Positions 23,465 to 34,365 of a DNA stretch of 64,000 bases are shown here, piece by piece. Source of the stretch: Icerya purchasi. Taxonomy: Eukaryota; Arthropoda; Insecta; Hemiptera; Monophlebidae. The position numbers and the translations under genes were made by a program. The stretch lies in NCBI GenBank assembly GCA_039619475.1, contig CM077115.1, positions 300,577,756 to 300,641,755 on the forward strand, in the 5' to 3' direction. A model generated the notes under the pieces. That model made no database searches. It was not told the origin of the DNA and was given only the letters and a program-made list of their open reading frames with translations. How positions within the stretch are numbered: position 1 is the stretch's first letter; each line of letters opens with the position of its first letter.

Positions 23465-24600
23465 AAGCTATCATACTACCTTCCTTGGAAAACACCAAAA
23501 TCGAAGAATACCTATACGCCATAGGAAACATTACTCAACCGAAAAATATCCACTCTCCTTCAAGAATCTCGCATAACCGCATATGCATCTACCTCACGTC
23601 ATCCAAAACAGTAAACAACCTTGTCGAAAGCCACGCAGATATTATGATCAACAATCAAAAAGTCAAACTACGAAAACTAATTGCACCGGCAAAGCGGGTA
23701 GTTATGTCCAATGTGTCACCACATATTCCCCATTCGGTACTTGAAGAGATGCTCATCAGTTTAAATCTCAAATTAACCTCACCTATATCGCCGATCAAAT
23801 ATAACGTATCAAATGAAGAGTACAGCCATATCTGCAGTTTCAAACGCCAAGTTTATTGTGCGGTCGAACCCGAAACCAACTTCAAAATACCAGAGTCAAT
23901 TACCGTAGAATACGAAGGTGAGTCTTTTCGTATTTTCCTCACTGATGATACCGTATTCTGCACTCATTGTAAATCTCGTGAACACTCGTCGTCCAAATGC
24001 ACAGCAGAAAAGAGAAAAAAATACCCAATTCTGCCAAAACCCGCTAACGATGATAGGTTAGACGAAGTATTACAAAATGCTACATCACACCGTCCTACCA
24101 CTCTACCGATTCAAGATATTACATTTCTACCAGAAAGTAATAACAACGAGCACAATAATACACCTGCAAATGTACCTAACTCGCAGCCGACAAAACGGGA
24201 CCTGTCTGTTTCACCACCCGCCACCGATGCGAATACCGGTACTGATCCGAAAGATAAAAAGCAATCAAAAAAATTCAAAAGTACTGGTAACGAAACTGAT
24301 ACCACTGCTATAAACAAGTTGCTAACTCCCTTTAGTGAAACAATAAAGCAGCAACACAAAACATTACCCGATGCCTTCACACAAAACGAAATTGCGCAGC
24401 TTCTAAGCGCTAGCAAAAGTTCTAGCACAAAAGAAGCCATCGTCCAGATAACGAAGATAGCGTTAACAAACACCGACACGCTACAAATACAGCTTAGACA
24501 CATTTACGAAAATATCCAAGACAGAAGCACGAAAATACACATCACCAAATTAATGAACAAAATAGTCCTGCAAGATGACGATCCTTCAATGGAACATTAA
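23309..24600 (+). pseudogene. Jockey ORF1, Gag-like nucleic-acid-binding protein, interrupted near N-terminus
   Basis: ORF1 proteins of Jockey elements bind the element RNA and target it to chromatin. An ATG at 23309 begins MSLSNLTHADKPSYADISKP, then the frame meets a TAA at 23432 followed by 31 A (23433-23463). The main body continues in another frame from 23464 (QAIILPSLENTKIEEY) to the stop at 24600. Counting from 23485, the region up to about residue 150 is the conserved domain that precedes the zinc knuckle in this group (IPHSVLEEM, FRIFLTDDT). One CCHC knuckle follows at residues 159-172 (C-x2-C-x4-H-x4-C). The tail is hydrophilic and rich in Asn, Thr, Ser and Lys, ending with a helical stretch. 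The A-tract looks like an expansion of a Lys/Asn-coding A-rich spot and splits the protein. Confidence 0.85.
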
Positions 24601-25633
24601 TGGTTTTTACAGTAATCTTGAGGAATTAAAACTACTTACAAACAAGCTATCTCCGTCTATAATCTGCCTGCAAGAAACTCGCCTTTTACCGAAGCAAAAA
24701 GACGCTGCATTAAAAAACTACAAGATGTACAGAAGCGATTACACGTCAGGCCTTATTTCTTCTGGCGGAGTGGCTACGCTAATCCAAAATGACGCCTACG
24801 TACAGCAAACCCGTATGAACACAGTTAGTACCATTCAACATACCACAGTACGCATATTTCATCCAAAGTTCTTCAAATCAACAGTTACAGTATGCAACAT
24901 CTATATCCCACCGGATTACGAACCGGACTATGAGGAGCTCCAAAGGTTGCTTCATCAGCTTCCACAACCATTCATCGCACTAGGAGACTTTAACGCTCAC
25001 CATCCAATCTGGAGCAGTCGAAACTACAACAACCGCGGCAAACTAATGGAGAAAGCAATGTTTCAAGAGGATGACCTGATCCTACTAAATGACGGGTCGT
25101 CAACGCGATTCAACATAAGTAATGGAACGTCCTCTGCAATCGACCTCACACTTGCCTCTTCTGCACTGGCAGCCACCCTCGAAAGGAAGCCATTCCCACA
25201 CTTATGCAACAGCGATCATTATCCGTTGATTATCACCAATCTCAACAATAAAAATAAAAACCATGAAGAGTTACACTTTAATAGAAAATGGCTGTGCGAC
25301 AAAGCTGATTGGACAACATATAAACGGCAGTGCGATCTTACTAACTTGAATCTAGACCTTAACGCTGACGATATAATCGAACAGCTTAACAGCAATATTC
25401 TGTCAGCAGCGACCAATTCTGTTCCCCAATCGACTGGAAAATATAGACGCAAAATGGTTCCATGGTGGTGCCCGGAGATCAAGGAGGCAATCAGGAAAAG
25501 AAACTCGGCGCTCAAGAAATTCCACGACACTAGGCTCCTGGCAGATCTTAACGAATTTCGAAAACGCAAAGCTGAAGCCCGACGTAAAATCCGCCAAAAA
25601 AAGAAAGAGAGTTGGGCAAAAATTTACAAGTAG
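24575..25633 (+). CDS. Jockey ORF2, first part: apurinic-like endonuclease (frameshifted before RT)
   Basis: This is the endonuclease/exonuclease/phosphatase domain that nicks the target DNA to prime reverse transcription. The ATG at 24575 lies inside the end of ORF1. Catalytic landmarks are all present: N7 (LQWNING), E34 (CLQETR), Y110 (NIYIPP), D138 and N140 (LGDFNAHHPIW), D190 (AIDLTLAS), and D214-H215 (NSDHYPL). After residue 220 comes the linker with WWCPEIKEAIRKRNSALKKF, which precedes RT in this family. The frame ends at a TAG at 25631. The expected continuation (SSIEHSENPSEMWKKVK) is in another frame, and an extra A in the five-A run at 25618-25622 explains the shift. The domain itself appears undamaged. 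Confidence 0.92.
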   Translation: MTILQWNINGFYSNLEELKLLTNKLSPSIICLQETRLLPKQKDAALKNYKMYRSDYTSGLISSGGVATLIQNDAYVQQTRMNTVSTIQHTTVRIFHPKFFKSTVTVCNIYIPPDYEPDYEELQRLLHQLPQPFIALGDFNAHHPIWSSRNYNNRGKLMEKAMFQEDDLILLNDGSSTRFNISNGTSSAIDLTLASSALAATLERKPFPHLCNSDHYPLIITNLNNKNKNHEELHFNRKWLCDKADWTTYKRQCDLTNLNLDLNADDIIEQLNSNILSAATNSVPQSTGKYRRKMVPWWCPEIKEAIRKRNSALKKFHDTRLLADLNEFRKRKAEARRKIRQKKKESWAKIYK

Positions 25634-25661
25634 TATCGAACACTCAGAAAACCCATCCGAA

Positions 25662-27701
25662 ATGTGGAAAAAAGTTAAAACACTAAATGGTGGCTCAAAT
25701 ACCTCAGCTGCCATTACAGAAATTTACCATGATGGAAAATTACACCAACAACAAGACAAAATAGCCAACATCTTTGTTTTACACTTTGCTTCAACTTCTG
25801 CGACATCGCAATTTTCTGACGAATTCCAAACCTTCAAGTCCCAAACCGAATCAACGCAGCCTGTCATCGTACATGATAGCAATGAAGAGTGGTACAACCA
25901 CAGTTACACGCTTCCAGAGCTGCAAAAGGTCCTAAAAGCTTTCCGAAAAAATAAATCACCGGGTCCGGACAATATACCGCTACTATTCATCACACAGTTG
26001 AGTGCTGCATCAGAAAAAAAGTTACTTGCAATTTATAACCGATTATGGACCGCTGGTACCTTTCCACATATATGGTCCACCGCCATTTTAATCCCAATCC
26101 TGAAAGCAGGAAAAAACAAATTGCAAGCGGATTCGTATAGACCTACAGCTCTAACTTGTATACTTTGTAAAATTCTCGAAAAAATGATCGCCAACAGATT
26201 AATGACAGCTCTTGACAAAAGAATTTCATCGGCACAATGTGGTTTTCGCAGAAACCGATCTACTCAAGACCAAATCGTCGGTTTAGCAAATGACATACAC
26301 GACGCATTTACCAATAAAAAGAACCTGTATTCCATATTCTTCAATATCACAAAGGCGTACGACCGCACCTGGCGTCATTATGTGCTACAACAATTCCATT
26401 CCGCAGGTATAAACGGAAGATCGCTCACCTTCATAGCAAACTACTTATCGAATCGAACTATTAAGGTCCGTATAGGCACCACACTCTCTGATACAGCAAC
26501 CATCGAAAACGAAGTGCCTCAGGGAGGAGTCCCGAGCATCCTATGTTTTCTAATGGCTATTAACACGATAGAAGAAGTAATACCACGACCAATCAAATGT
26601 AGACTTTTTGCAGACGACCTAAACATCTCGTTAACCACGAACGACCACGCATGCAGTCAATCTCTTCTCCAGCAAACGCTTCACAACCTCGAGTCATGGA
26701 GTAACACGGTAGGATTGGAGTTCTCACCATCAAAAACCAAATATATGATCTTCACCAGGAAGAAAAAATATCAAGCCTTACAGCTCCGGCTAAATAAAAA
26801 CCTTCTACCCAAAACCGACCAACACACCTTCCTTGTAGTTACTTTCGATCATCGTCTCAAGTGGACGGCACATCTGAGGCAACTTCGACACGAAACGCAC
26901 CAAAGAATGAACATACTGAAAATGCTCCGAAATAGGGCCTTCGGCCCTGGCCCCAAAAGGATGCTGCAGCTGTACAGGGCTCTTGTCCGATCCAAGCTTG
27001 AATATGGCAGCCTGGCATATCTGTCGGCGTCGGAGACTTGCCTCCAAATACTTGACCCAGTACATAATGCTGGGATCCGAATAAGTCTGCATGCTTTTCC
27101 GACAAGCCGAATAACTAACATGCAGCTCTTATGCGGTGAACCGCCTTTAAACACTCGGAGGAAATTAACTGCTATCCGATATAGCCTCAAAGTCGAAGCA
27201 AATCCCGATCATCCAAATTACACTGTACTCGCAAACAATGAAACCTTCCTCTCCACCTACATACGCAAAATTAAAAGTTCTGCACGTATTACAGAAGATG
27301 ATACACTAGCCGACAGAAAAAACAAAATTCTCGACCAGTGGCTGGAAAACTTACGCGTCACAGCACCAAGCACCCTGACCACGATAAAACTGAACAATAG
27401 CGACTGGACGGACAAAATATTCAAGGCAACAAAAAAGAATAAATCGCTTACATCAGCTATTATTAGGCTATACCTGGGTCATAGACAGCTGACGCACAAG
27501 TTCATTCTCGAGAGGAAAGAGCCACCAGTTTGTGAAACATGCCCTGGTGAAAGAATTACCATACAACATATGGTACTATGCTGCTCCAAGTTCACCGCCA
27601 ACCAACCAACTGCCACGGACCTCGACGCTTTTTTGGACATCAAAAACCTCAACAACATTATCAAATTTGTTAAACGTACAATGCTACACTTAATTTTATA
27701 A
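25662..27701 (+). CDS. Jockey ORF2, second part: reverse transcriptase (motif A Asp to Asn)
   Basis: The frame is continuous with the endonuclease part apart from the one-base shift near 25620; M25662 is internal, not a real start. RT blocks in order are KNKSPGPDNIPLLF at about residue 95, DSYRPTALTCILCKILEKM at about 160, QCGFRRNRSTQDQI at about 192, motif A FFNITKAYDRTW at 226-237, motif B VPQGGVPS at about 287, and motif C LFADDLN at 315-321. Motif A carries Asn228 where this family has the metal-binding Asp; motif C keeps D318-D319. The C-terminus shows CETCPGE...HMVLCC, a Cys/His motif usual at the end of Jockey ORF2. There is no RNase H domain, as is normal for Jockey. Loss of Asp228 alone should abolish polymerase activity. 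Confidence 0.92.
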   Translation: MWKKVKTLNGGSNTSAAITEIYHDGKLHQQQDKIANIFVLHFASTSATSQFSDEFQTFKSQTESTQPVIVHDSNEEWYNHSYTLPELQKVLKAFRKNKSPGPDNIPLLFITQLSAASEKKLLAIYNRLWTAGTFPHIWSTAILIPILKAGKNKLQADSYRPTALTCILCKILEKMIANRLMTALDKRISSAQCGFRRNRSTQDQIVGLANDIHDAFTNKKNLYSIFFNITKAYDRTWRHYVLQQFHSAGINGRSLTFIANYLSNRTIKVRIGTTLSDTATIENEVPQGGVPSILCFLMAINTIEEVIPRPIKCRLFADDLNISLTTNDHACSQSLLQQTLHNLESWSNTVGLEFSPSKTKYMIFTRKKKYQALQLRLNKNLLPKTDQHTFLVVTFDHRLKWTAHLRQLRHETHQRMNILKMLRNRAFGPGPKRMLQLYRALVRSKLEYGSLAYLSASETCLQILDPVHNAGIRISLHAFPTSRITNMQLLCGEPPLNTRRKLTAIRYSLKVEANPDHPNYTVLANNETFLSTYIRKIKSSARITEDDTLADRKNKILDQWLENLRVTAPSTLTTIKLNNSDWTDKIFKATKKNKSLTSAIIRLYLGHRQLTHKFILERKEPPVCETCPGERITIQHMVLCCSKFTANQPTATDLDAFLDIKNLNNIIKFVKRTMLHLIL

Positions 27702-27922
27702 AACTATGTACCGTACTACAAACTAGACTAAGTAGATTATAGCCTATGTAGGCAGTAAAAATCTAAATAAATAAATACAAATACAAAACTGTATAATACT
27801 AAAAAAAACGGTAAAATTTTGCAGTTGAATATTTAGCTGATACAGAGATGATTTCTTGTTTGTCTAAAAACACTTTTACAATTAAAAGCCATATAGTGAC
27901 AAACTACGAACTACTTTTTTAA

Positions 27923-28357
27923 AATCTGGTTCGACATGTTTTCTTCAATTTGTCGTCCCCTGATCTCCGCTATATGTCGTCTTCGTTTCGGTCATACCTT
28001 TCTCCCTTCGTCACGTTTTCGTTTTTCTCTCATCTCTTCTCCGCGGTGCCCTCTTCACCCGGAGGATTCCCTTTTTCTGTGTGATATCAATCACGTCTTC
28101 TTCGAATGTTGCTCACTCTCTTCAGAACGTTCTCTCTTCTATTCTCGGATTTTGGATCTTCGTCTTTCTATCTTATGTTCTCTCATTTCCTTCCTTGTCA
28201 GTTGTTCCTATTCTAGCTTCTTTCATTCATTCAATTTCGCACCAGATTGAAATCGAATATGTTATTCTCTTTTTGAGCTATTACTTAGATTCCTTGACTG
28301 ATTGGGGGGCTGTTGCTCTTCGTTGGCGTACCCATAAAAAAAAAAAAAAATCGATCA
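27923..28357 (+). mobile_element. Short I-like LINE 3' fragment
   Basis: From 27929 the frame reads WFDMFSSICRPLISAICRLR, then FLPSSRFRFSLISSPRCPLH and LCDINHVFFECC, which matches the C-terminal region of the 21262 and 49195 copies. A frameshift near 28175 moves the rest (LSFPSLSVVPILASFIHSI) to another frame. The 3' end is cgttggcgtaccc plus an A-run to 28350, the family terminus. Only about 430 bp remain; RT and RNase H are absent. It lies some 125 bp downstream of the Jockey element, on the same strand. Confidence 0.85.
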
Positions 28358-31300
28358 GTTTTGCTTGAATTTAGCCACATTCTTTTTTCTTTTTTTCTTT
28401 ATAAAAACTACCATTGCTTATGTAGGTCAGTGTTTACTTAATCAATACAGATTCTATGTTTTTTCACTTTGCTTAGAAAAGAAAGTTACATCCGCCTTTT
28501 TTCATCAACTAAGGACCGAATTATTAATCTAGAACTATAATAAACAGAAAATTCTGCTAGAAGAGTCCGCGGGCAACCAGTTGTGGAAGTAGCAAAAACG
28601 AAGTTAAACTTCGTATTAAATACAAATCTGGATAAATGTTAAGATAATTATTTCGCCGAAAAAAAAAAAAAAAAATAACATCGTGTTATTAGTTTATACA
28701 TGATTATTGTGCTATTTATTTTTACACGTTTTTTAGATAATTAAATAGTAACGTCGCCTTAAACGCTTCTTTTTATGTTTTTCTTCATATAGTTGTAACG
28801 GGACATAATTAAAATAAAATAAAATAATTTAAAACAAAAATGTATTCATTACAAATGTTGATCAGTAGTGAATGCCGTAAAGTGGTCAGTTTTAACGGGT
28901 GTTTAATTCTGCGCAGCGTTGAGGTGATTCTGATTATCAACATAAATAAAGAACAGTGATATCATGAAGATTTTTAGATTTTTTATTTTCAATATTAATA
29001 AAAGTGTTCTTATAAAAATGAAGCACTAAAGTTATGAATGTGCGTGGTCAGATATATATATATATATATATATAAGCCCCGAAGCCCCAGAACATGCATG
29101 GCTGATAACACAACAATAATAATAACAGAGAGTTTTATTTATGTTAAGAACAAAGTTCGAAAATAAATAATTTAATTTGCATGTTTTATTTTTTCATAGT
29201 TGGTAAGTTAATGATGAGAGGACAGGGCATAGTAATCTAACTGTTCCACGGCCACGGCAAGTATGGAACTGTCAATTTGGGTTCATTTGTGTAACGGGTT
29301 TTGAAAAGAAAGTTTTTAAAAACACATCGGTACTTTTAAATAAGAGTCCCAGCACTGGTACTGATGGTAATAAAATATTCCGTATATTAAATAGTCCGTA
29401 CTAGTAGATTTTTTGACAGATCAATTTTTTGATAGCACCACTAAACACATCTTTATCTTAACGCCTTAACCATTTATTTAATCTAGTTCATATCGCAGTA
29501 TGCTTACGCTTTCAAATACGCATCTCGATTTATACGTTCATGCAGAGAGTAAAATTTCCGCGGTACAAGTTCCATTTCAACTTTACACATATCAAACATA
29601 TTTAATTTAATTAGTTCATTTTAATGCTTCTAAAATAAAGCAGCTATAGTTTTTGCCAACTTCTATAAACTTACGAAATCAAATAATTTTGCTAACGCAC
29701 TTGAAAAATATATCAAAAACTTTTAATGTGAATACGTTGAGAGAACGTAATTGCGGTACATACAATTTTGAATGGTGATTTAACGAAACAATTTCAAAAT
29801 TATTCCACAACGTAATGCGGAAAGAGTTTTCTCCCGAAGTATATATTACATTCAAACTGATAAAAAGTGTAATTTTAAAACAAGTAACTTAACTAAACTA
29901 TTGTAAATGTAAAATAAATATATAAAATTAAAATTTCACTATGAAATTTTCAGGTGAGTTATTTTCGAATCTAGTAGCTATTTAATATATTTCATTTCTG
30001 TATAAACACAGTAAATTCTATAAAATCGGGGGGCTTGTGATCGCAGCTCTCGTTACGCTCGTTAGTGTCTCGGCAGTTGTAGGTTAAAACTTTTTTTTAT
30101 AGGAAAGTTGTAAAAAAAATAAAATTTTCAAATTTTCAAATAAATTTCATCGAAATATTGCGAATTTAACGTTTAAATAAAAATAAAATACGTTTCCCGG
30201 TGACGAGCTTATCGAACAGATTGACAAGCAGTTCTACGTTTTGATGTCATATTACACGAACAATATCAACTCTGCCCGCTTTTATTTCGAACTAATACAA
30301 ATAGATTTCTCTTTCGAACAGATTCCTTTCGATATACAATGTTTTCAATTTCTCAACTTCTAATTACTTTTTAGATATTATTTCGTTGACACTGAAATAA
30401 TTTTCAAATTTTTAAACCAATCACAGCGCGAATAAACACGCTCGTGAAAATAGCTAATATATTACTTGCCGGTATCGATATAATAGTGTTTTCGTGTGTA
30501 CGCACGCGTTCATGCTGTTATATTTGAATAATTAACGAATCTTTTGATTCTCTGCATATAATTTCCATATTTTTAGAATCGTGTTTGCATATATTTAGCA
30601 TATCTTCGAATCTTCGAGAGCATAGTTTAAATTTTATTTCGCGTATAAATTCGGACGCTAGTGACATCGTATGATTTTTTACTTAGCGATTTTCCTCCGT
30701 CGATTTAGTCAATTAAAATATAATTCATAAAATCGGGCATAATTATAATTTTAATAAACATTTAAGTAATAGATATCGAAAAGAACGTTTTCGATACAAC
30801 TTACAATTAGAAGAGTCGTTTTTCTATAGTGTTTTCTCCTCTTTGCCTTCTCTGTCTCAATAGCGGTCTCTCATGCGATTCTGATCATGATGTTTTCAGT
30901 GCTTCTCTTCATCATTCGATAGGGTAGCACTCTACCTAGAGATACTGACGTGTCTGCTATTTCTTTACTGCGCATCTTTCATTCTCCATTTACCGCTAAT
31001 TATCCCGTTTATAGTTGAGAATTCCTATGTGCGAACTTTGTTATATTAGGATTTAATTTCGTTCATTAGTTTCTGCCTCAGTACTTCTGCTCTACGACAT
31101 CTGGTTAATCACGATCAATCCCTTTTTGCGTCAAATGTGTCGATTTCCGCGACTGAAAATTTTAGCTGCAGCCCTAGCTGCATATTACTGTCCTTTCTTT
31201 ATTTCTTTCGCGTTGTGGATGTCACAGCTCTGACCATTCAATGGTGAATTTCTTTTCTTTTTCTCATCGAACTATACGCGTTGCTGTTACAACTGTAGCC

Positions 31301-31844
31301 ACTGTGTTTGACGCGGACACCCCCCTTCTATACTTGTGTCAGATATTATAAGCACTGCTTTTGCAGTGGTGGTTATACCTTTAACCACGGTTCACCTGTA
31401 GATAGTTCAGATGCTTGATTGCTATTTGTGAACATCTTGTCCATCTGCCAGAGTTTGGTTATATTTGCTACACTTGAATTATGTAATAATCTCACATTTT
31501 CCGCGAAAAATCCTTAAAAACCACGAAACCTGTTCCCTTTTTTCTTCATTTGTTCACTCTCATCTGCAAACTTTTTCTTTTCTTAATTTCCAGTTTTAAA
31601 AGGTTTCTAACTGCTTTCATTTTTCACTATGTTTTCTCCCCGTCAGTTTTCCTTTAGATCATACAACGCATTTTAATTACTCTATTATTAGTTTCTCTTT
31701 TGAATGAGTTTGTCAACGAAGACATTAGCCCAAGAAATATAGAAAGAGTCATAATATATGATCTTCCTTACTGGGAAGATACAACATATTGATGGATAAA
31801 GATCACCAAACTGGGTGTTTTTCATTTTTTTCCTTTTTTTTTTT
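28358..31844. other. Long non-coding stretch, no gene seen
   Basis: AT-rich with no ORF of recognisable family. It contains a TA microsatellite at 29052-29074 and a patch at 30081-30130 similar to 53776-53815. The part 30820-31560 is C/T-rich and could hide a very old minus- or plus-strand LINE, but I could not align it. Confidence 0.45.
29052..29074. repeat. TA microsatellite
   Basis: About eleven TA units, followed directly by the GC-rich words agccccgaagcccc, which faintly resemble the dispersed repeat at 53305. Confidence 0.9.
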
Positions 31845-32180
31845 TTTTCATTTTTTTTATAGCGTGGTGGAGGGGTCGTCAACATGGACATTGACTCAAG
31901 AACTGAGGGGAAAAAAGAATTTAGTTCAGATTTTCACGCGATCAAAGCTAGCCGATATAAATCAGCTAAGAATTTGAATAGTAGAAAATTTTAGAAGAAT
32001 GAAGAGGACGGAAACGGCCTGGGAGAAATAATGAAAAGCGAAAAAGGGAGTAAACTCGGTCCAACCAACGGCATCATATCGCAGGCAGATTTGAGTCACG
32101 GACAGAAGTCGAAAAACCGAAGACGGGTTGGTGGAAGAGATGTTTGAACAGCTAAAAGGAAACAGAGATGTTTAGAGAAC
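31845..32180 (-). mobile_element. Decayed I-like LINE 3' fragment
   Basis: Reading the minus strand, about 32160-32060 gives LFKHLFHQPVFGFSTSVRD and 32060-31990 gives GPSLLPFSLFIISPRPFPSS, which follow the C-terminal block GHSLLPLSKFRFSLISSSHC of the 49195 copy. The 3' end carries gtccatgttgacgacccc, shared with the 35928 copy, then an A-rich tail (T-rich 31827-31860 on the plus strand). Several frame changes; a dead remnant. Confidence 0.65.
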
Positions 32181-32482
32181 AAGGAAGAATACGAGTTGAG
32201 ACCGCAGAAATGTGTATACCATAGTTATTGTTTTATTTTCATTCATGTTGTCTTCGATTATGGCTGCGGGTTTTTTTCTCGTAATTTTTCCTACAAATCA
32301 ATATGTGTGAGAGTGACGTTAAACTTAGGATAAATGAAATATCGTTTCATACCTCAGATAATAAAACCCTTTCGTCGCTTCTTGGTTAGAAATCAATAAA
32401 ATTCATTGTCACGCCTTAATCTCTCGCTTTTAACGATATCGATTACAAGTCAAATTCGAGATGAGATGTTTCATTAACCGCA
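32181..32482. other. Non-coding gap
   Basis: No coding similarity seen between the minus-strand I-like fragment and the plus-strand Jockey relic. Confidence 0.4.
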
Positions 32483-33426
32483 ATGATTATAGAAGGCTTG
32501 TGTATAATATTTAAATTAATCAAATATGGATATCCACAATACTTAGTACTGCTTATCAAAACTTATTTAACGAATAGACAGTTTTACGTGCAAATTAAAA
32601 ATGTTAAATCTAGTAAGAAATTTTGTGCCGCTGGAGTTCCTCAGGGGAGCATCTTCTTGGGTCCCTACCTTTTTATCTTATACATAAACGACCTTCCGCT
32701 TACACATCATGAAAGTCTAAATCTTTACGCTGATGACACTGCACTTGTCGCCACATCCTACCGAATTGATACGATATGTCGACGACTCACGGATGCCGCA
32801 AATAAGTTAGTCAAATACTTCACTAAATGGAGAATTAATATCAACGAAAATAAATCTGAGGCAATTATATTTACAAAGCGCAGGCCAACAATTAACAATC
32901 ACGTTAAAATTAAAAACAATACGATCGAATGGAAAGATGAGGTAACTCACACTTAGGTATGACACTAGATAAAAAACTTACGTTTACAAAGCATATAAAT
33001 CAACGTATTTATAAAACTCAGCGTAAGTTATGTAACCTGTTTCCGATTTTTAATAGAAAATCATGTCTAACAGTGTCCAATAAGTTCATGATTTATAAAG
33101 CGGTATTACTACCCACGCTATTATATGCTGCTCCAGTCTGGTGTTCGACCAGCCATAGTAACTTAATGAAGCTCCAGCGAATTCAAAACCATTGTTTTAG
33201 AATCATATTAAATAAGTCACGATACACACGCATTAAAACCATGCATGATTATCTGCATTTTCGGTATGTCAGTGAGATTATAAAAGAACGTGCAATAAGT
33301 TTCTTTAATTATTGCGCTATGTCTGCCATTATAACTATAAACAATATAGGTAGGTATAATTATCAATCCTTAAAACATAGATACAAGAAATATAAACACA
33401 GGCGAATTAAACATGTGTTACTCTGA
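32483..33426 (+). pseudogene. Jockey-like LINE remnant: RT from before motif B to the C-terminus, one frameshift
   Basis: The first frame (32483-32956) starts within RT at IIFKLIKYGYPQYLVLLIKT, then motif B CAAGVPQGSIFLGPYLF and motif C LNLYADDTALVA, with both Asp residues kept, and WRININENKSEAIIF. Near 32945 a one-base shift moves the reading to the second frame (32959-33426): MTLDKKLTFTKHINQR, then LLPTLLYAAPVWCSTS and LMKLQRIQNHCFRIIL, ending in a basic tail. The endonuclease and the RT motif A half are missing, so the copy is 5' truncated. It is much less decayed than the relic at 16905. No A tail or duplication could be fixed downstream. Confidence 0.85.
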
Positions 33427-34140
33427 GTATTTTTACAGCCCTATATCTCTGTTTCTCACCAAATTGTTAATTTCTTTCCATGAACTCTTGGAAATTCATC
33501 TAAATTGCGAGATTATGCTAATTTTATGCTGAGTCATTAAAACTTAAACCATTTAATAAGCTAATGTGTCAGGTTTTTTTAAACTTTTCCTGTCTATAAT
33601 TATAGATTCTTTTTTTCTTGTTTATCATTTTCGTGTTCTGATATATATATATATTAAGTTATTTGATAAGGAAATCATGTTTTTCCGGTACAGATTACCC
33701 GCTTAAGTTATGTATTGTTATTTGTTAAAAATTAAGCGCAAAAATATACGTTTCTTCTTCTTCTTCTTCTTCTTCTGTATATATTTTTGGAGAATATTTT
33801 TTTTTTTGACATATATATGTCTTTAGGCTGGGGGTCAACTTAAAATCATGTAACGCAACGCAAAACGCAACGAAACGCAACGTTCTCTTTCTAATTTCGT
33901 AAAACATTTTAACATTCCGCAGATAATTTCGTATAACTTTTTCCTTGTCGTCTGAAGGTTTTGCGCGACAATTCTCGAAATTTAGAATTAAAAACCCAGC
34001 ACTTGGAATGGTATGTGGCGATTTAATTTTTGCTAGGTAATTCGATACGTAATTTTCACGTAATTGCCTGTTCACTCGATTTAATTTATATGTAAATTAT
34101 ATTTAACTTCGTGACTCGTAAAAAATAAAAAATAATAAAG
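33427..34140. other. Non-coding stretch with simple repeats
   Basis: Holds a (TTC) tract at 33752-33776, a short TA run at 33640-33655, and a small cluster of cgcaacgcaaaa-type units at about 33850-33885. The antisense ORF across it is produced by the TTC tract. No family recognised. Confidence 0.5.
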
Positions 34141-34190
34141 GAAAACCAAAATCAATGGCCGATTCGACGCAGGAATCACGTGAACGCAAG
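34141..34190 (+). repeat. First copy of a 50-bp direct duplication at the Helentron relic
   Basis: Matches 34394-34443 at 44 of 50 bases (both contain accaaaatcaatggcc and cgcaggaatcac). The second copy codes for the start of the helicase block (NSPQESHKRK); the first leads into unrelated sequence with a stop. Confidence 0.9.
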
Positions 34191-34365
34191 AGGGACGAGG
34201 AATTTCAGAACAGCCATGAATTCCTTCAGTTCATGAAGGAATCACCTTTCGGTTACAATACTACCAAAAATGAGAAGTTTGAAGCGTTTCTTTCGATTCA
34301 TCGATTTGAATAAACCGGCTTCGAAGAGTGGTGCCGAACGAAGCCGTGAGTGACGACAACGGCAA

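Larger units (their letters stand above)
23117..27784 (+). mobile_element. Full-length Jockey-type non-LTR retrotransposon, nearly intact
   Basis: Duplicated 13-mers aaaactgtataat at 23104-23116 and 27785-27797 give exact ends and a length of about 4.67 kb. Order: about 190 bp of 5' leader, ORF1 (Gag-like, from 23309), ORF2 (endonuclease-RT, 24575-27701, overlapping ORF1 by 26 bases), a short 3' UTR and an A-rich end made of aaata/taaata units. It inserted about 50 bp downstream of the I-like LINE at 21262. Lesions: an A-tract with stop and frameshift in ORF1, a one-base frameshift in ORF2 near 25620, and an Asp to Asn change in the RT catalytic motif A. It is therefore probably not competent for movement now. 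Confidence 0.93.

Noticed and set aside
24111..24503. Minus-strand 130-codon ORF rich in Val, Leu and Ser
   Set aside because: Antisense shadow of Jockey ORF1.
26849..27190. Three overlapping minus-strand ORFs
   Set aside because: Antisense shadows of the Jockey RT.
27917..28356. Possible target-site duplication aaaatc around the 27923 fragment
   Set aside because: Only about 6 bases and inside A-rich sequence, so chance is likely.
33850..33885. cgcaacgcaaaa cluster as a CRISPR-like or iteron array
   Set aside because: Units are short and irregular without spacers; the window is eukaryotic.
33725..34075. Minus-strand ORF ending in poly-Glu
   Set aside because: The Glu run is the TTC tract at 33752-33776 and the rest has no recognised family.
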